NCBI GenBank assembly: GCA_963377175.1
Contig: CAUJNA010003320.1
Coordinates: 93,501-157,500, forward strand
DNA: 64,000 nucleotides
Source of the DNA: Effrenium voratum
Taxonomy: Eukaryota; Sar; Dinophyceae; Suessiales; Symbiodiniaceae
Reading direction: 5' to 3'
Position numbers and translations under genes: made by a program. Below are positions 1-10,400 of the stretch, piece after piece; within the stretch, counting starts at the first letter, position 1; each line of letters begins with the position of its first letter. The notes beneath the pieces were generated by a model. The model was not told the DNA's origin, ran no database searches, and saw only the letters and a list, made by a program, of their open reading frames with translations.

Positions 1-66
1 GGGACCCCCCACCCCCCTCCCCCTTAAGGTAGGGGGGATTTGTGTCGATTGGGGGATGTATTTGAG

Positions 67-150
67 ACAGGCACCACGGAGGACAACTACCAGTGCCTGT
101 CAAAGGCCACCATGGAGCTCTTGCGGAATGACAAGGGGACGCTCTGCTAA
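67..150 (+). CDS. Terminal exon of an unidentified gene
   Basis: A plus-strand frame from about base 67 encodes 27 residues, including TEDNYQCLSKATMELL and ending KGTLC, then a TAA stop at 148-150. The protein-like composition contrasts with the C-rich tract before it and the minisatellite after it. Acceptors are possible at 65-66 (AG then ACAGG) or 69-70 (AG then GCACC), the second fitting the AG-G pattern of other introns here. The rest of the gene would lie left of the window. I do not recognise the family. Confidence 0.4.
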   Translation, partial: TGTTEDNYQCLSKATMELLRNDKGTLC

Positions 151-290
151 GGGTCAAAGGGCGTTGTCTCGTATTTTCTTCCCCGGAATTGGCTCCCCTC
201 TTTGCTTTGTTGCTTTTTCCCACCCGACATGAAGGGGTTGTTAGATTTTATGTTGGAATCCGCGTTTGCGATGCTTCTACACCACGCTCC

Positions 291-905
291 ACTGCCAGAG
301 CAGCTCGTCAGTGGATTCCGCCGAGTATCCCGCCAGAGCAGCTCGCCCAGATCGGCTATCCCGCTGAGTATTCCAGAGTAATCGCTGAGTATCCCGCCAG
401 AGTAGCTCGCCAGTGGATCCCGCCGAGTATCCCGCCAGAGCGGCTCACCAGTGGATCCCGCCGAGTATCCCGCCAGAGCTGCTCGCCGGTGGATCCCGCC
501 GAGTGTCCCGCCAAACCAGAGCAGCCCTCCAGGGGATCCCGCCGAGTATCCCGCCAGAGCGGCTCGTCGGTGGATCCCGCCCGCCAGATCGGCTATGCCA
601 CCAGAGCAGCCCGCCAGTGGATCCCGACGAGTATCCCGCTGAGTTCCGGAGTAATCGCTGAGTATCCCGTCAGAGTAGCTCGCCAGTGGATCCCGCCGAG
701 CATCCCACCAGAGCAGCCCGCCAGCGGATCCCGCTGAGCATCCGGCTGAGTATCCTAGAGTAGCTCGCCAGTGGATCCCGCCGAGCGTCCCGCTGAGTAT
801 CCCTTGCTGGTGGATCCTGCCGAGTATCCGGCCAGTATCGAGCCGGAGCGACTCGCCAGCATTTGCCAGTGGATCCCGCCAGTATCCCGCCAGAGCAGCT
901 CGCCA
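291..905 (+). repeat. 38-bp minisatellite (GTGGATCCCGCCGAG core)
   Basis: Tandem units contain GTGGATCCCGCC followed by GAGTATCCCGCCAGAG. Successive cores at 413, 451 and 489 are exactly 38 bases apart; outer units have insertions and point changes. Because 38 is not a multiple of three, all frames read as diverged proline/arginine-rich peptides, which explains the open frames here. No coding evidence. Confidence 0.9.
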
Positions 906-1303
906 GTCTGGTTTTGCTTAATGTCCCGCCCTGCGCACAGTTGGGTTACCCTGACCCTGACGCTCGGAAAGGGCGATGCTTTTGTGTCGCTTTGGGTTGC
1001 GAATAAGCAACTTCGTTTAATCCCCCGTCGGGTTTCTTTTTGGAAGGGGCTTGGCTTTTTGGTTAACGGAACTGATGTTTGAGTTCTCGAGATCGGCTCG
1101 CAGACAAGTGGAGTTTGACGCACAGACAGGTGGATAAGGCTCTCAATGCAAAGCTTGTTGAGCAGTCATAGGCCCCAAGCCACTCGAAAACCATGCTTGA
1201 ATTCACACAGCCGTGTTCACGGTCGTAAGCTCGTGAGTGTGGAGGGTGGGGATTGCTCGAAGCGACGTATTGTGTTTTTGTTTTTGTTTTCCAATAACCA
1301 GGC

Positions 1304-1330
1304 AAATATATATATATATATATATATATT
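1304..1330. repeat. (AT)n microsatellite
   Basis: Perfect alternating A/T run between a GT-rich spacer and the sequence before the next putative exon. Similar short AT runs occur near 17660, 19853, 20413, 36720, 40124 and 58062. Confidence 0.85.
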
Positions 1331-1473
1331 TGCTGGGGTCCAAATTCCGGCCAAGTTTTCTCCGAACTTTAGTTGCATTGAATGGGCCTAAGAAGCGTGG
1401 AAGCACCAGCGAAAGGGTCGACATGTGTTGCACAAACACAAATAATATCTTTGTAGAACTCGTAGAACGTAAG

Positions 1474-1599
1474 GTATTTGCAATCAAGAGGGCGCTGTCC
1501 CCAATGCCCAGGATATCCTTGGAGCAGAGCACCAGCTACTGGGAGAAGCTGTCCGGGTGCCTCCGCAAGCCCAAAGCAAAGGAGAGTGGACGAAGCCAG
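1474..1599 (+). CDS. Putative internal exon, function unknown
   Basis: A 126-base (42-codon) in-frame segment preceded by AG at 1472-1473 and followed by a GC-type donor (CAG then GCGCAG). The peptide contains ALSPMPRISLEQSTSYW and a basic tail, with no stop. Phase is 0 at both ends. A second weaker candidate at 1699-1762 (peptide NIALSNLRGVSESMKQLF) would continue in the same phase. Family not recognised. Confidence 0.35.
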
Positions 1600-1762
1600 G
1601 CGCAGCTTGGTTCGGTCGGTTGGCCCTGGAACGATCTGAAATTCGGCAGAGGGCTATGTCTGTTTTGGTTGGCCTAAGCGTGTTTTCCGGTGTTCCAGAA
1701 CATTGCCTTGTCCAATCTCCGGGGCGTTTCGGAGAGCATGAAGCAGCTGTTCTGCAGAACAT

Positions 1763-4658
1763 CACGCTGTTCCTTTGCTTCAATGGATGCCTATCGCGCG
1801 ATGCCATACGGGCGAATTGCATGTCGAATCCTTATGTGCCAACAGAGACGTACCAACAGGTGGGAAAACTCGGTGTCTCGCTTCCCTTGTGTTTGGTCTC
1901 GATAGGTTCGAGAAGTCCTCCCTCATAGAACCATCTTCGAGCTGTCTCAACCTCCGGCTCTTGAAATCGAGCGAGCTGGTTTATTACAGAACTGTTGCCC
2001 TTGCTAACTTGTAGCGATCCAAGCCAGTGGAGACGGTTCAACTGTGCGGCCTGTATCGATGCCGCCGCAAATGCTCTCGGCAAATCCTCTCGGCGTGTTG
2101 TGTTTGCGACTCGCTTGAAAGGCCGCTAGCCAAGAGGACGGAGCAGCCAGCTATGAGCTGAGGGTGAAGGACATTTTTTCACTCGCGCTTACGAGAGAAC
2201 CCTCGGAACTTATGAAGCGATGGCAGCGATTGCATTTTTTTTACGGCTACTAGTATGTGGTTGTCAAGTTGCGCAAGGACAATTGTTGGTTTATGCAAGT
2301 TGCGGAGGGCCGTCTCGAGACAATTCATGCTAATTTGAGGGGTATTGGCAAATGTCAGATAGCTGCATTGTCTCAGGCTGCAGATGCATGAACTTGTATA
2401 TCCTAGAGGCTCAAAGTACCTCCTGAGGATGGCTTGGGGGGGGGGGGTAAAGAGGGGTCTAAGCATCTCCTTTTAAGGTACTTGGACCCTCTGGGTATTC
2501 TGTCAAAGTGTTGACCCTTAGGCGTGGAACATGAGACATCATTTGCAGGTTGGCCAAAACCACTGCATAATGAATGCCTGCTGAGCCTGTTTGTAAGACT
2601 GTTTATGCACTCGCGAGTTTGGCGTGTCATGTGATTGCTCTCCATGCAAAACTGGGGCCTGCTTTTGTTTGTTCGTTGTAGCTTGCCTTCCTCTCATAGT
2701 GGCAGACGTCTTTGTTTGCTCGCGAAGAGCTAAGAAGATTGAGAGGACAAAGCGTGGCTGGCGCACTCACGAATGAAACAATGGTGGCACAGAGAATGCT
2801 TGCATTTATACAGATTTTGCGGAGTTTCAGGGGTCAATTTCCCTTTTGCGCGAGTGTGCAGCGGATTTGGCCAGTGCTTCGACTCAGCCCTTAAGTGAAC
2901 GCAAAGTTCGAGCAGGGTCCCTATAGCGACCAGAAACACTTGTGTCATGACGAGCCACCCTTCGTGGCGGTTGCATGCTGGTTCACCGCACCAGGATGAA
3001 TGCGAGCCGGGCAGTGCTGCGATTCAGGCGACTTCCGGCCGGCGCTTTTTGGCTTGCTTCCTCGTCAGCAAGTGACAAATGCGCAAACGAGTCTTTGGAA
3101 CCTATCAATGTCTACACGATATGTTGGGCCAACAAGAACGTGGGCTCCCAGCGCTGGTTTTGCGACCGAGCGGATGAAGACTCTTGTTTCTTGGTCCATA
3201 TTTTAGGCTGGTGAATGATAGTCATTCACCCAGATGAGCGGCATTGCTGCCTTCTGCTAGCTCTACTTCAGGTATTGCAGTGCTTGGTTAGCCATGACAA
3301 GGCCAACAAACCGGGATAGGGTTCGAAATCCGTGCAGATGAACAAGACTGTGCTCAGTCCGTAGTGGTCCATATGCATATGAAACATCCATGACCATGAG
3401 CCAAACACCTGACGTTGCTGTTTGGCAGGGTCCCATGAAGCTTCAAGTAGGTTTTTTAGGGAACATTGGTGTCACCTTGATGAATCCATAGAATACGTAC
3501 ATGCATGCCTACCTACATACATACATACGTACATACATACGTACATACATACATGTATGTGTGTGTGTGTGTTTCCGGCATCACCGGGCCATAGGGCGAC
3601 ATTGATAGCATTGTGATCGCAGGAATGGCGAGCCGCGACTCCTGGTGCCCGGCGCTTAGGTTTCCCGCGGGATCCTTGGCGGATCTTGGCGGATCCTCTT
3701 GTTTGAGGCGACTTTCCAAAAACGGCTTTGGTTTCCTGTTGGTTTCCCGTGAAAAGCAACCCAAAACGTCATCCCCCCAAAATTAGGCAACCCGATCAAA
3801 AACCAGGCTCTGCCAAAAACCAGCGAGGCGGTCGAATCAGCCCACACTAGAATCGGCATCCATGTTTTTTTTCCCGCCATGTTCTGCCGAAGGGACCCGG
3901 ACGGACGACAGAGAATTGCGCAGGTGCCTATCAGGGGATGTTTTTGGGAAAGCACAGCTGCAACAGCACTGGTTCGGGGATGGTTGGGGGTGCTGTCAAT
4001 GGTTACTCAACTCGCACCGTTGTTTGAAGCCGGTGCGGGAGATGTTGCTGTCGGTCTTGATTTGTTGCTTGGTACTGATTGGCGCTTAATTGGTGCTGAT
4101 GCGGTTGCTGATGCCTTTGGTTCCGCAAAGCGAAGTTTTGCCCCTCTGTGTCCAAAAGCCTGGGCCTTGGCCGAAACATCGGTGACTCCCGAAGACAGAC
4201 CAGAACTGGAAGCTTTGTGCTGGTTTGCTTTGCATTGGATACTTCTTGTTGAAGCTTGTCGTCAATGCGTTGCTTTGCATTCTCTGCATTCACCCTTTCC
4301 GCTTGCAGCTCCGGCATAAAAGAAAAGGAGCGGAGAGAGAGCGCGAGAGAGAGAGAGTGCATCTAACACTGCATCATACACGCCCAATGTCGACAGATTC
4401 ATCCAGGGTGTTTACTCCTTGACATGTAGTGTTCACACATACCCATAAGGACCCTTTGTTTGTCCCCTATCCAGACGGCTTCTGATGGGTCAAGCGCAGG
4501 CCTCAGCGCCCAAGCCCAAGGCGCGTGATTTGTTGCGATGGCTGTGATTCAGTGGGGAGGAAGCCAATATGTAGAGTGTGTTCCGCTTCACTTACTTGGT
4601 TTGGTGTGTGTGTGTGTGTGCGTTAGCACCCGGAAGTCCAAGTTATCTTCATTGTCAG
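1763..4658. other. Long stretch without a supported gene
   Basis: Mixed-sequence DNA with short unrelated open frames on both strands, a G run near 2439, a tetranucleotide repeat at 3508-3572 and a diverged copy of the GGTTTCC-type dispersed repeat near 3720-3790. Likely intron or intergenic; nothing else seen. Confidence 0.5.
3508..3572. repeat. (CATA/CGTA)n then (TG)n microsatellite
   Basis: Tandem tetranucleotides CATA with interspersed CGTA, passing into an alternating TG run. The repetitive YIHT peptide it encodes in one frame is a by-product. Confidence 0.85.
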
Positions 4659-4792
4659 GTTGGATGTGCGCGACTGCGGGAAGTGGTGCAGAGCATCGTC
4701 CACAATGACGTGTTCAAGGCACGAGAAGTTGGATTCCAGCCACCTCTCCGGCATGTGTTTTTTGTGCAAAGGATCTTAGGCACAGACCAGAG
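4659..4792 (+). CDS. Putative exon, function unknown
   Basis: Starts after AG at 4657-4658 (CAG then GTTGG), reads 44 codons plus two bases, and ends at a canonical GT donor (AG then GTAACC). The peptide includes RLREVVQSIVHNDVF and RHVFFVQRILGTD. Reading on gives a TAA at 4794-4796, so this could instead be a terminal exon. RLREVVQS slightly recalls the lead-in to the first membrane segment of dinoflagellate channels, and a channel-like gene follows, but the match is too weak to assign. Confidence 0.35.
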
Positions 4793-5189
4793 GTAACCCA
4801 GAGAGTTCTCGTAGAGCGCATCTATCTCCCATCAGAAAAGTCACAGCCGGAATCACATGAAATGCACAGCATCCGAGTGAGAACTTCTCGCCTTCGGAGC
4901 GTCCCAGAACCCTCGTGCTCCGCCTTCAGGTGGTTGCTGCTGTGGTGATTTTGGCAAATGCCATTCACCTGGCGGTGCAAACTGACTGGAAGCTCAGGAG
5001 CGGAAAAATGCGTGTCGGTTTCCTCTCTTTGTTAAAGCGTGTTGGTGTTTTTATCGTTTCTTTCTTTTTATAAAGAAGTCAAAAGGGTACAGACTCAAAA
5101 CATGACACGCCCATGTGAGCAGCGTTTTGTAATCAAATGAAAGGGTTTGTACAAAAAGGGAACTGCATGTACTTTGCGGAGGCAATCCT

Positions 5190-5690
5190 GGTTGGGGGCG
5201 TAGGCTCGCGTAGGCTTCAGCGCGTAGGCTGTTGTGTCACCCCTCGCGTAGGCTTTTCGCGTAGGGGCGTTTGTTGAACAAATCATGACTCAGTGCTGTT
5301 TGCCAAGTATAAATGAATTTGCTTCTTTTGCCTTCCTTCTGTTTGTTCTGGAGTCTTCGCGTAGGCTCCGCGTAGGCCCCGCGTAGGCATTCGCGTAGGT
5401 TTTCAAGGCATTTTGGATACGCAGGCCTTTTCTGGCAGCCAGATCCTTGGACAGATTTCTCACTTGTACTGCAATTCTGATTAGAGCCGGAGCTGCCAAA
5501 ACTGCACTTGTTCTGAAAAGTTGCGATTTTCCAGCTGGAGCTGCCACAGTGCACTTCGACACTTGAACTCAACATTTGCCCGCGTAGACATTCGCGTAGG
5601 CACCTGGAAGCTGACTTGTGCTCGCGTACACACCCCTCGCAGGCCGCGTAGGTTTGCGTAGGTTTTCGCGTAGGCATGCAAGTAGTGTAT
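5190..5690. repeat. Cluster of dispersed CGCGTAGG motifs
   Basis: The octamer CGCGTAGG or near variants occurs about 14 times in three clumps (5200-5270, 5355-5400, 5578-5675), usually as TTCGCGTAGGC. Spacing is irregular, so this is a motif cluster and not a strict tandem array. On the minus strand it produces recurrent LRE/AYA peptides. Confidence 0.75.
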
Positions 5691-6523
5691 AGGCCTCGAA
5701 CCACCAAAAAAAACGCTGCTCATGTGGCATGTGACGCAAACCTCTTTTTGCCCCTGGCCATGTTTGCCGCCCCTGCGCATTGAGGTCAAAGATAGGGTTG
5801 GCCTTTGTTACACCTCGGTCTTCGGCTTCAATTTCTGGTTGCCTTAGAGCCTGCGGCGCAGCGAGGCGATCGACTGCCCATGTACTGCAACCCATCTTTC
5901 AAGAAATGCTGGCATTCCAGTCGTCGTTGTTTTTTGTTCACGATATCTGTGTTTGGTGTGTGTGTGTATCCAAATAGTATGCTTTGCTTTCTGGAATTGT
6001 ACATTCGTTCTTGCCTGCCTGTTTGCCTCTCTGCTTTCTTCCATTGTTTTTGCTTGACTCATCACTTCTGTCATACTTCCGTTTGATCTGCCTTTCTTTC
6101 GGTCTTCATTTACTGATTTCTGTTGATTGTCTCCTTTGGTTGTTATTCTTCCGCATCCTTACTCTGTTCCTCTCTTTAGCTTTTGTGCCTGACAAGTTGA
6201 CACTGAAACTGCCTGAGGCAACATGCGCGGCTCCACACATATTCGCATTTGCTGGGCTGCAAAAATCGGGACCCATTCCCAGTTGGGAAAGCATTGTTCT
6301 CTCGCTCCTCTTCATCCGAGGGCTCGGCCTTTTGGGAGGGATGTTGTGGGGCCAAGAATTGGACCCGGCATTTGCGCGTTCGGTCTGAGGGATCCCGAGA
6401 CGTGGCCAGGCAAAAGATGCCCTTCCGGATGCCTTCTGGATGTGGGTATGGGTTGAATGGGGAGCGCTCTCCAATAATTGGACACGAATCCGCCAATGTC
6501 CACCCAGGGGTACCATATCAACA

Positions 6524-6627
6524 GTTGGGTGTGGGTCAAAATTGGACCAGCAGGGGACCGCAGGTTTTGGTCCATGTTTCCACTTACCAGGGCTCCATTT
6601 TGGGTACATATGTTTGCCCCGCAGCCA
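6524..6627 (+). mobile_element. Short inverted-repeat element, family B copy
   Basis: Begins near GGGTGTGGGTCAAAA and carries the family B interior (CAGGGGACCGCAGGTTTT, then TTACCAGGG). The right end is degraded (CCCCGCAGCCAG where others read GACCCACAGCCAT). Related copies are at 28511, 31341, 32296 and, inverted, 48385. No coding capacity. Confidence 0.75.
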
Positions 6628-7292
6628 GTTCACCCATGTCCAAAAATGATTGACGACCCGCCAGGAATTCCATCGTGGTGTTGAACGGCGGAATCAGGGA
6701 AGCGGCTCGCGCCACGGAGCCCGTGGACTACGCCTTTGCAGTGTGGCCGCTCGCAAATGAACCCGCGTGTCAAAGAAAATTCCAGAACCACGGTGATATG
6801 TTCCTTTGGGTTTCCCTGTCCAAGGTGCAATGGGTACGCACAAATACACACAAACACAGACACACAGACACCTGTGGGGGAAAATACCACACCACACACC
6901 TGCGACCGAAAAACAATGGTATACAGTTGTGTTTCTTTGCGAGCGCAAGTGACGAAGGCTCCTTTCTTGAAGGCGAGGGTTCCTTTCTTGGAGGTTGGTG
7001 ATAGCCATGTACCCACAACGTGCAACAAGACGTGGGCTTGCGATGGGACCTTGGTTGGAGGTGGTTGTACTGCAACAGTCAAAATATAAGGGCAACTTTG
7101 TCATGGCGATGCGATGAGTCTACAACACTGACAAGTGCGCCAGCTTCGCCTGCAAAGAGCTGAAAGAGGTTGCCTTCACAGATGCTAAAAGCCCAAGTCG
7201 GTAGAGCGCCAAGCCGGCTGAAGGCTGAAATGTTACTGGGGTTCCTCGTGGTACAAGAGAGACGCACCCGACAAAAAAAAACCGGAGCTGAG

Positions 7293-7418
7293 GTTCGCCT
7301 TGGAGATCTTGCTGCGGGTCTTCGCAGACGGTATCTCCTTTTTCTTCGGCGAGCACCAGGCCTTCGGCAAGTTCCACCCGGTTTCTTCCGGCGATGCCAA
7401 GCCTCAGTTTGGCATCAG
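7293..7418 (+). CDS. Exon: S2-like helix of the channel
   Basis: Encodes FALEILLRVFADGISFFFG, which fits the voltage-sensor S2 pattern of an acidic residue, hydrophobics, LR, then ADG and FF. Acceptor AG at 7291-7292, donor GT at 7419. The sequence after the helix (HQAFGKFHP) is not channel-like, so the true donor may be the GC directly after CACCAG. Confidence 0.45.
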
Positions 7419-10400
7419 GTCATGGTGGGTGGGGTGGCCGTTTAGGGCCACTCCCCTAGAAAGTGCCAAGTAGTCAAGGGCTCTCTGCTTCGGTACCACG
7501 GACCGAGTTATATATTTCACAGCCAACCTGCCTGAGGAGTGCATCGCATTGTGAAGCAGAAACTCAAATAGTAGCATGTGGCAACATTTTGGCTGCATTG
7601 GCATTCCAAGCCGGTGTGGCTAGATGCCGGAGCTAGTCTACAACACAACATTCAATGCACATCTGGCGGTTGACTTCGCAGAGCTATGACCGCTGTAAGC
7701 TGATTCCCGATTCCCCCAGTATTGCATGTGCGCGGACAAAGGTTGTCCAGGCAAGCTGCAACTGTTTGAGGCAGTTTGACTTGCAACATGTGGAAAGTCA
7801 GCAACAGTTTGCTATGACTTTTAAAGGACAACTCCAAAGTGTTGGCAAGCATAAAACGCCATTTGAGGAGTGTCCACCGAAGGGTCCTCAAATAAATGTG
7901 TCCGCGTCGAATGCCCGAATTTCTGGCACCATCTGGAGGCTTGGAATCTCTTCGACCTGCTCATCACGCTTCAGGTGGGTGGAGCCCTGCCAGAAAGGCA
8001 TTGGGGGAAATTAAACCTCTTGCCGTGTTTTCAAAATCTGGGCGCCCATTGCTTGGTGTCCTTTTAATTTCATCTGGCAGTTCGAGACGGGTGTTTTTTG
8101 GTTTGGCCTCGTCGGGCATTATCTTGGCCTAGCTTGTAAAGCTCCATGTAGCTGGCAATGAGATGCTCCACCCATCGGGCTAGAAGCTCAACAATCAAGT
8201 TTTAGTAAAAGCTGAGTGAGCCTTTGCTTCTTTTTTTCCATCAGTGATGTGAACACCAATGAGATCATGTTCTCACCTGCCCTCCAGAAAAGCAGGTGGT
8301 GTTGGACCTCTTCATCCAGACCTACACGCAGCTCTCGCATCTCAGCCGAATGCCATGGCTTGAGATTTGGGGTGCATGAACATCCATTTGCCACCTATTT
8401 TGATGTTCACCATGGGTACGGGGTTTTGACCCACAGCCATTTCTTCCGGGTTCCGAAGCTCGTGGCTGCACCGTGGTGCTGCCTTCGTAAACCCAGCTTC
8501 GCCTTGCGCCAGTCGAATGGCCCTGAACTTGGGACTTGAGACCTTGAGAAGGGCTAGCTCGTCTTTGTCCTGGAGCCGAAAATCTTGGCTCATCAGGTAC
8601 ACCTTACACTTGGGCCTTAGAATGCTTTAGAATGCCTTAGACAAATCTGACGAATGAAGCGATTGCCAGCTCAGAGAAAGCTAAGCAAAGTGCTTAGTGC
8701 TCAGGGCGTGGGCCGCAGAAAACAAATTCAGTGGTCACCGATGTGAGCTGAAAAGGATCCCTTGACCGTATGCCGGGAATCTTCCCTGGGAACCCGGAGG
8801 GAAATGTCTGAACTTGTGTTGCTGCTCATATATGTTTTCCTCGAAGACGCGTGCAAATCCCTCGCTTCAGGTATCTTCGCATCCTTGGCCAGGAGCTGAG
8901 CTGAAGGAGGGGCAACCATAAGGCCAGAGGAGAAATGCTGTGCTTCGGGATAGATGCCCACGGAAAGGGGCATTAGCCAAGCGACCGCACTGGAGTGTGC
9001 GTGCGTGCTTGCATGCCTGCTACGTGTGTGGGTGTGTGTGCGCGGGTGCGCGGGTGCGCGGGTGCGCGGATGCGCGTGCGTGTGTGCGTGCGTGTGTGCG
9101 TGGGCGTGGGCGTGGGCGTGGGCGTGGGCGTGGGCGTGGGGGTGGGGGCGTGTGTGTGTGGGCGTGTGTGTGTGTGTGTGGGTGCGTGCGTGCGTGCGTG
9201 CGTGCGTGTGTGTGTGTGTGTGTGTGTGAGTGAGTGAGTGATTAATTAAGTGAGTGACTGTGTGTGTGTGTGGGTGCGTTTGTGTGTGTGTGTGTGTGTC
9301 TGTGTGTGTCTGTGTGTGTCTGTGTGTGTCTGTGTGTGTCTGTGTGTGTCTGTGTGTGTCTGTGTGTGTCTGTGTGTGTGTGTGTGGTGTGTGTGTGTGG
9401 TGTGTGTGTGTGTGTGTGTCTGTGTGCGTGCGTGTGCGTGCGTGCGTGTGTGTGTGCGTGCGTGTGTGTGTCTGTGTGTGTGTGTGTGAGCGTGAGCGTG
9501 TGCTCCGCGCAGGCGTGTGTGTGTGTGTGTGTGTGCTTGCTTGCTGGCGTGCTTGCGTGCTTTGCGTGCTCGGGTGCTTGGGTGCTTGCGTGTCTGCATG
9601 CTTGTGTGTGTGTGAGTGTGTATTTCCTGCTTTGTTTGTTCGTTTGTTTGTTGATGTGTGTGTGTGTGTCTTTGCGTGTTTGCTGCTTGCTTGCTTGTTT
9701 CTGTTTTATTCTTTGTTTGGTTTTGGGTTTGTTTGTTTGTTTGTTTGCTTGTTTGCTTTGCTTCGCTTTGCTTCGCTTTGCTTTGTTTTGCTTTGTGTTG
9801 CTTTGCTTTGCTTTGCTTGTTTGTGTGTTTGTGTGTTTGTGTGTGTGTGTGTCTGTGTGTGTCTGTGTGTGTCTCTGTGTCTGTGTGTCTCTGTGTGTCT
9901 CTGTGTGTCTCTGTGTGTCTGTGTGTCTGTGTGTCTGTGTGTCTGTGTCTGTGTATTTGTGTGTGTGTGCTTTTGTTTGTGTCTTTATTTGTGTCTTTAT
10001 TTGGTTTTTTGTTTGGTTGGTTGGTTTGGTGTGTGTGTGTGACAAACAATTTGCATTGCGATGCCTTCTTCAGGTCAACAAGAAGCTTACCATTTGTAGG
10101 TCTTATGTGCGACCTGCTTTCGACAAAGCAACTCCTCGCTTGCAGTTTACCCTGGCATCTCAGGTGTCTTTCGACTAGCTCGTCTTGCCACGAGCCCAGC
10201 AATGTGTAGTTTGCTGCTGGAAAGCGCGTGCGCTATCTACGCAACAGCCAGTATGTTTTGGCTCGCATAGGCCGGAGCTTGACCTACGGTCAAAGGGATT
10301 TGTTGGGGCATGCATAAGACAAGAAGCCGGCGTAGTGAACTGAAGTGGTGAACGCTTAGTTCTTGTGGAGGGTAAATTGGAAATCCCTCCTCTCAACCAC

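Noticed and set aside
9246..10202. 318-codon and similar long open frames on both strands
   Set aside because: They are translations of a GT-rich repeat lacking stop codons; their composition is only His/Thr/Gln or Cys/Val.
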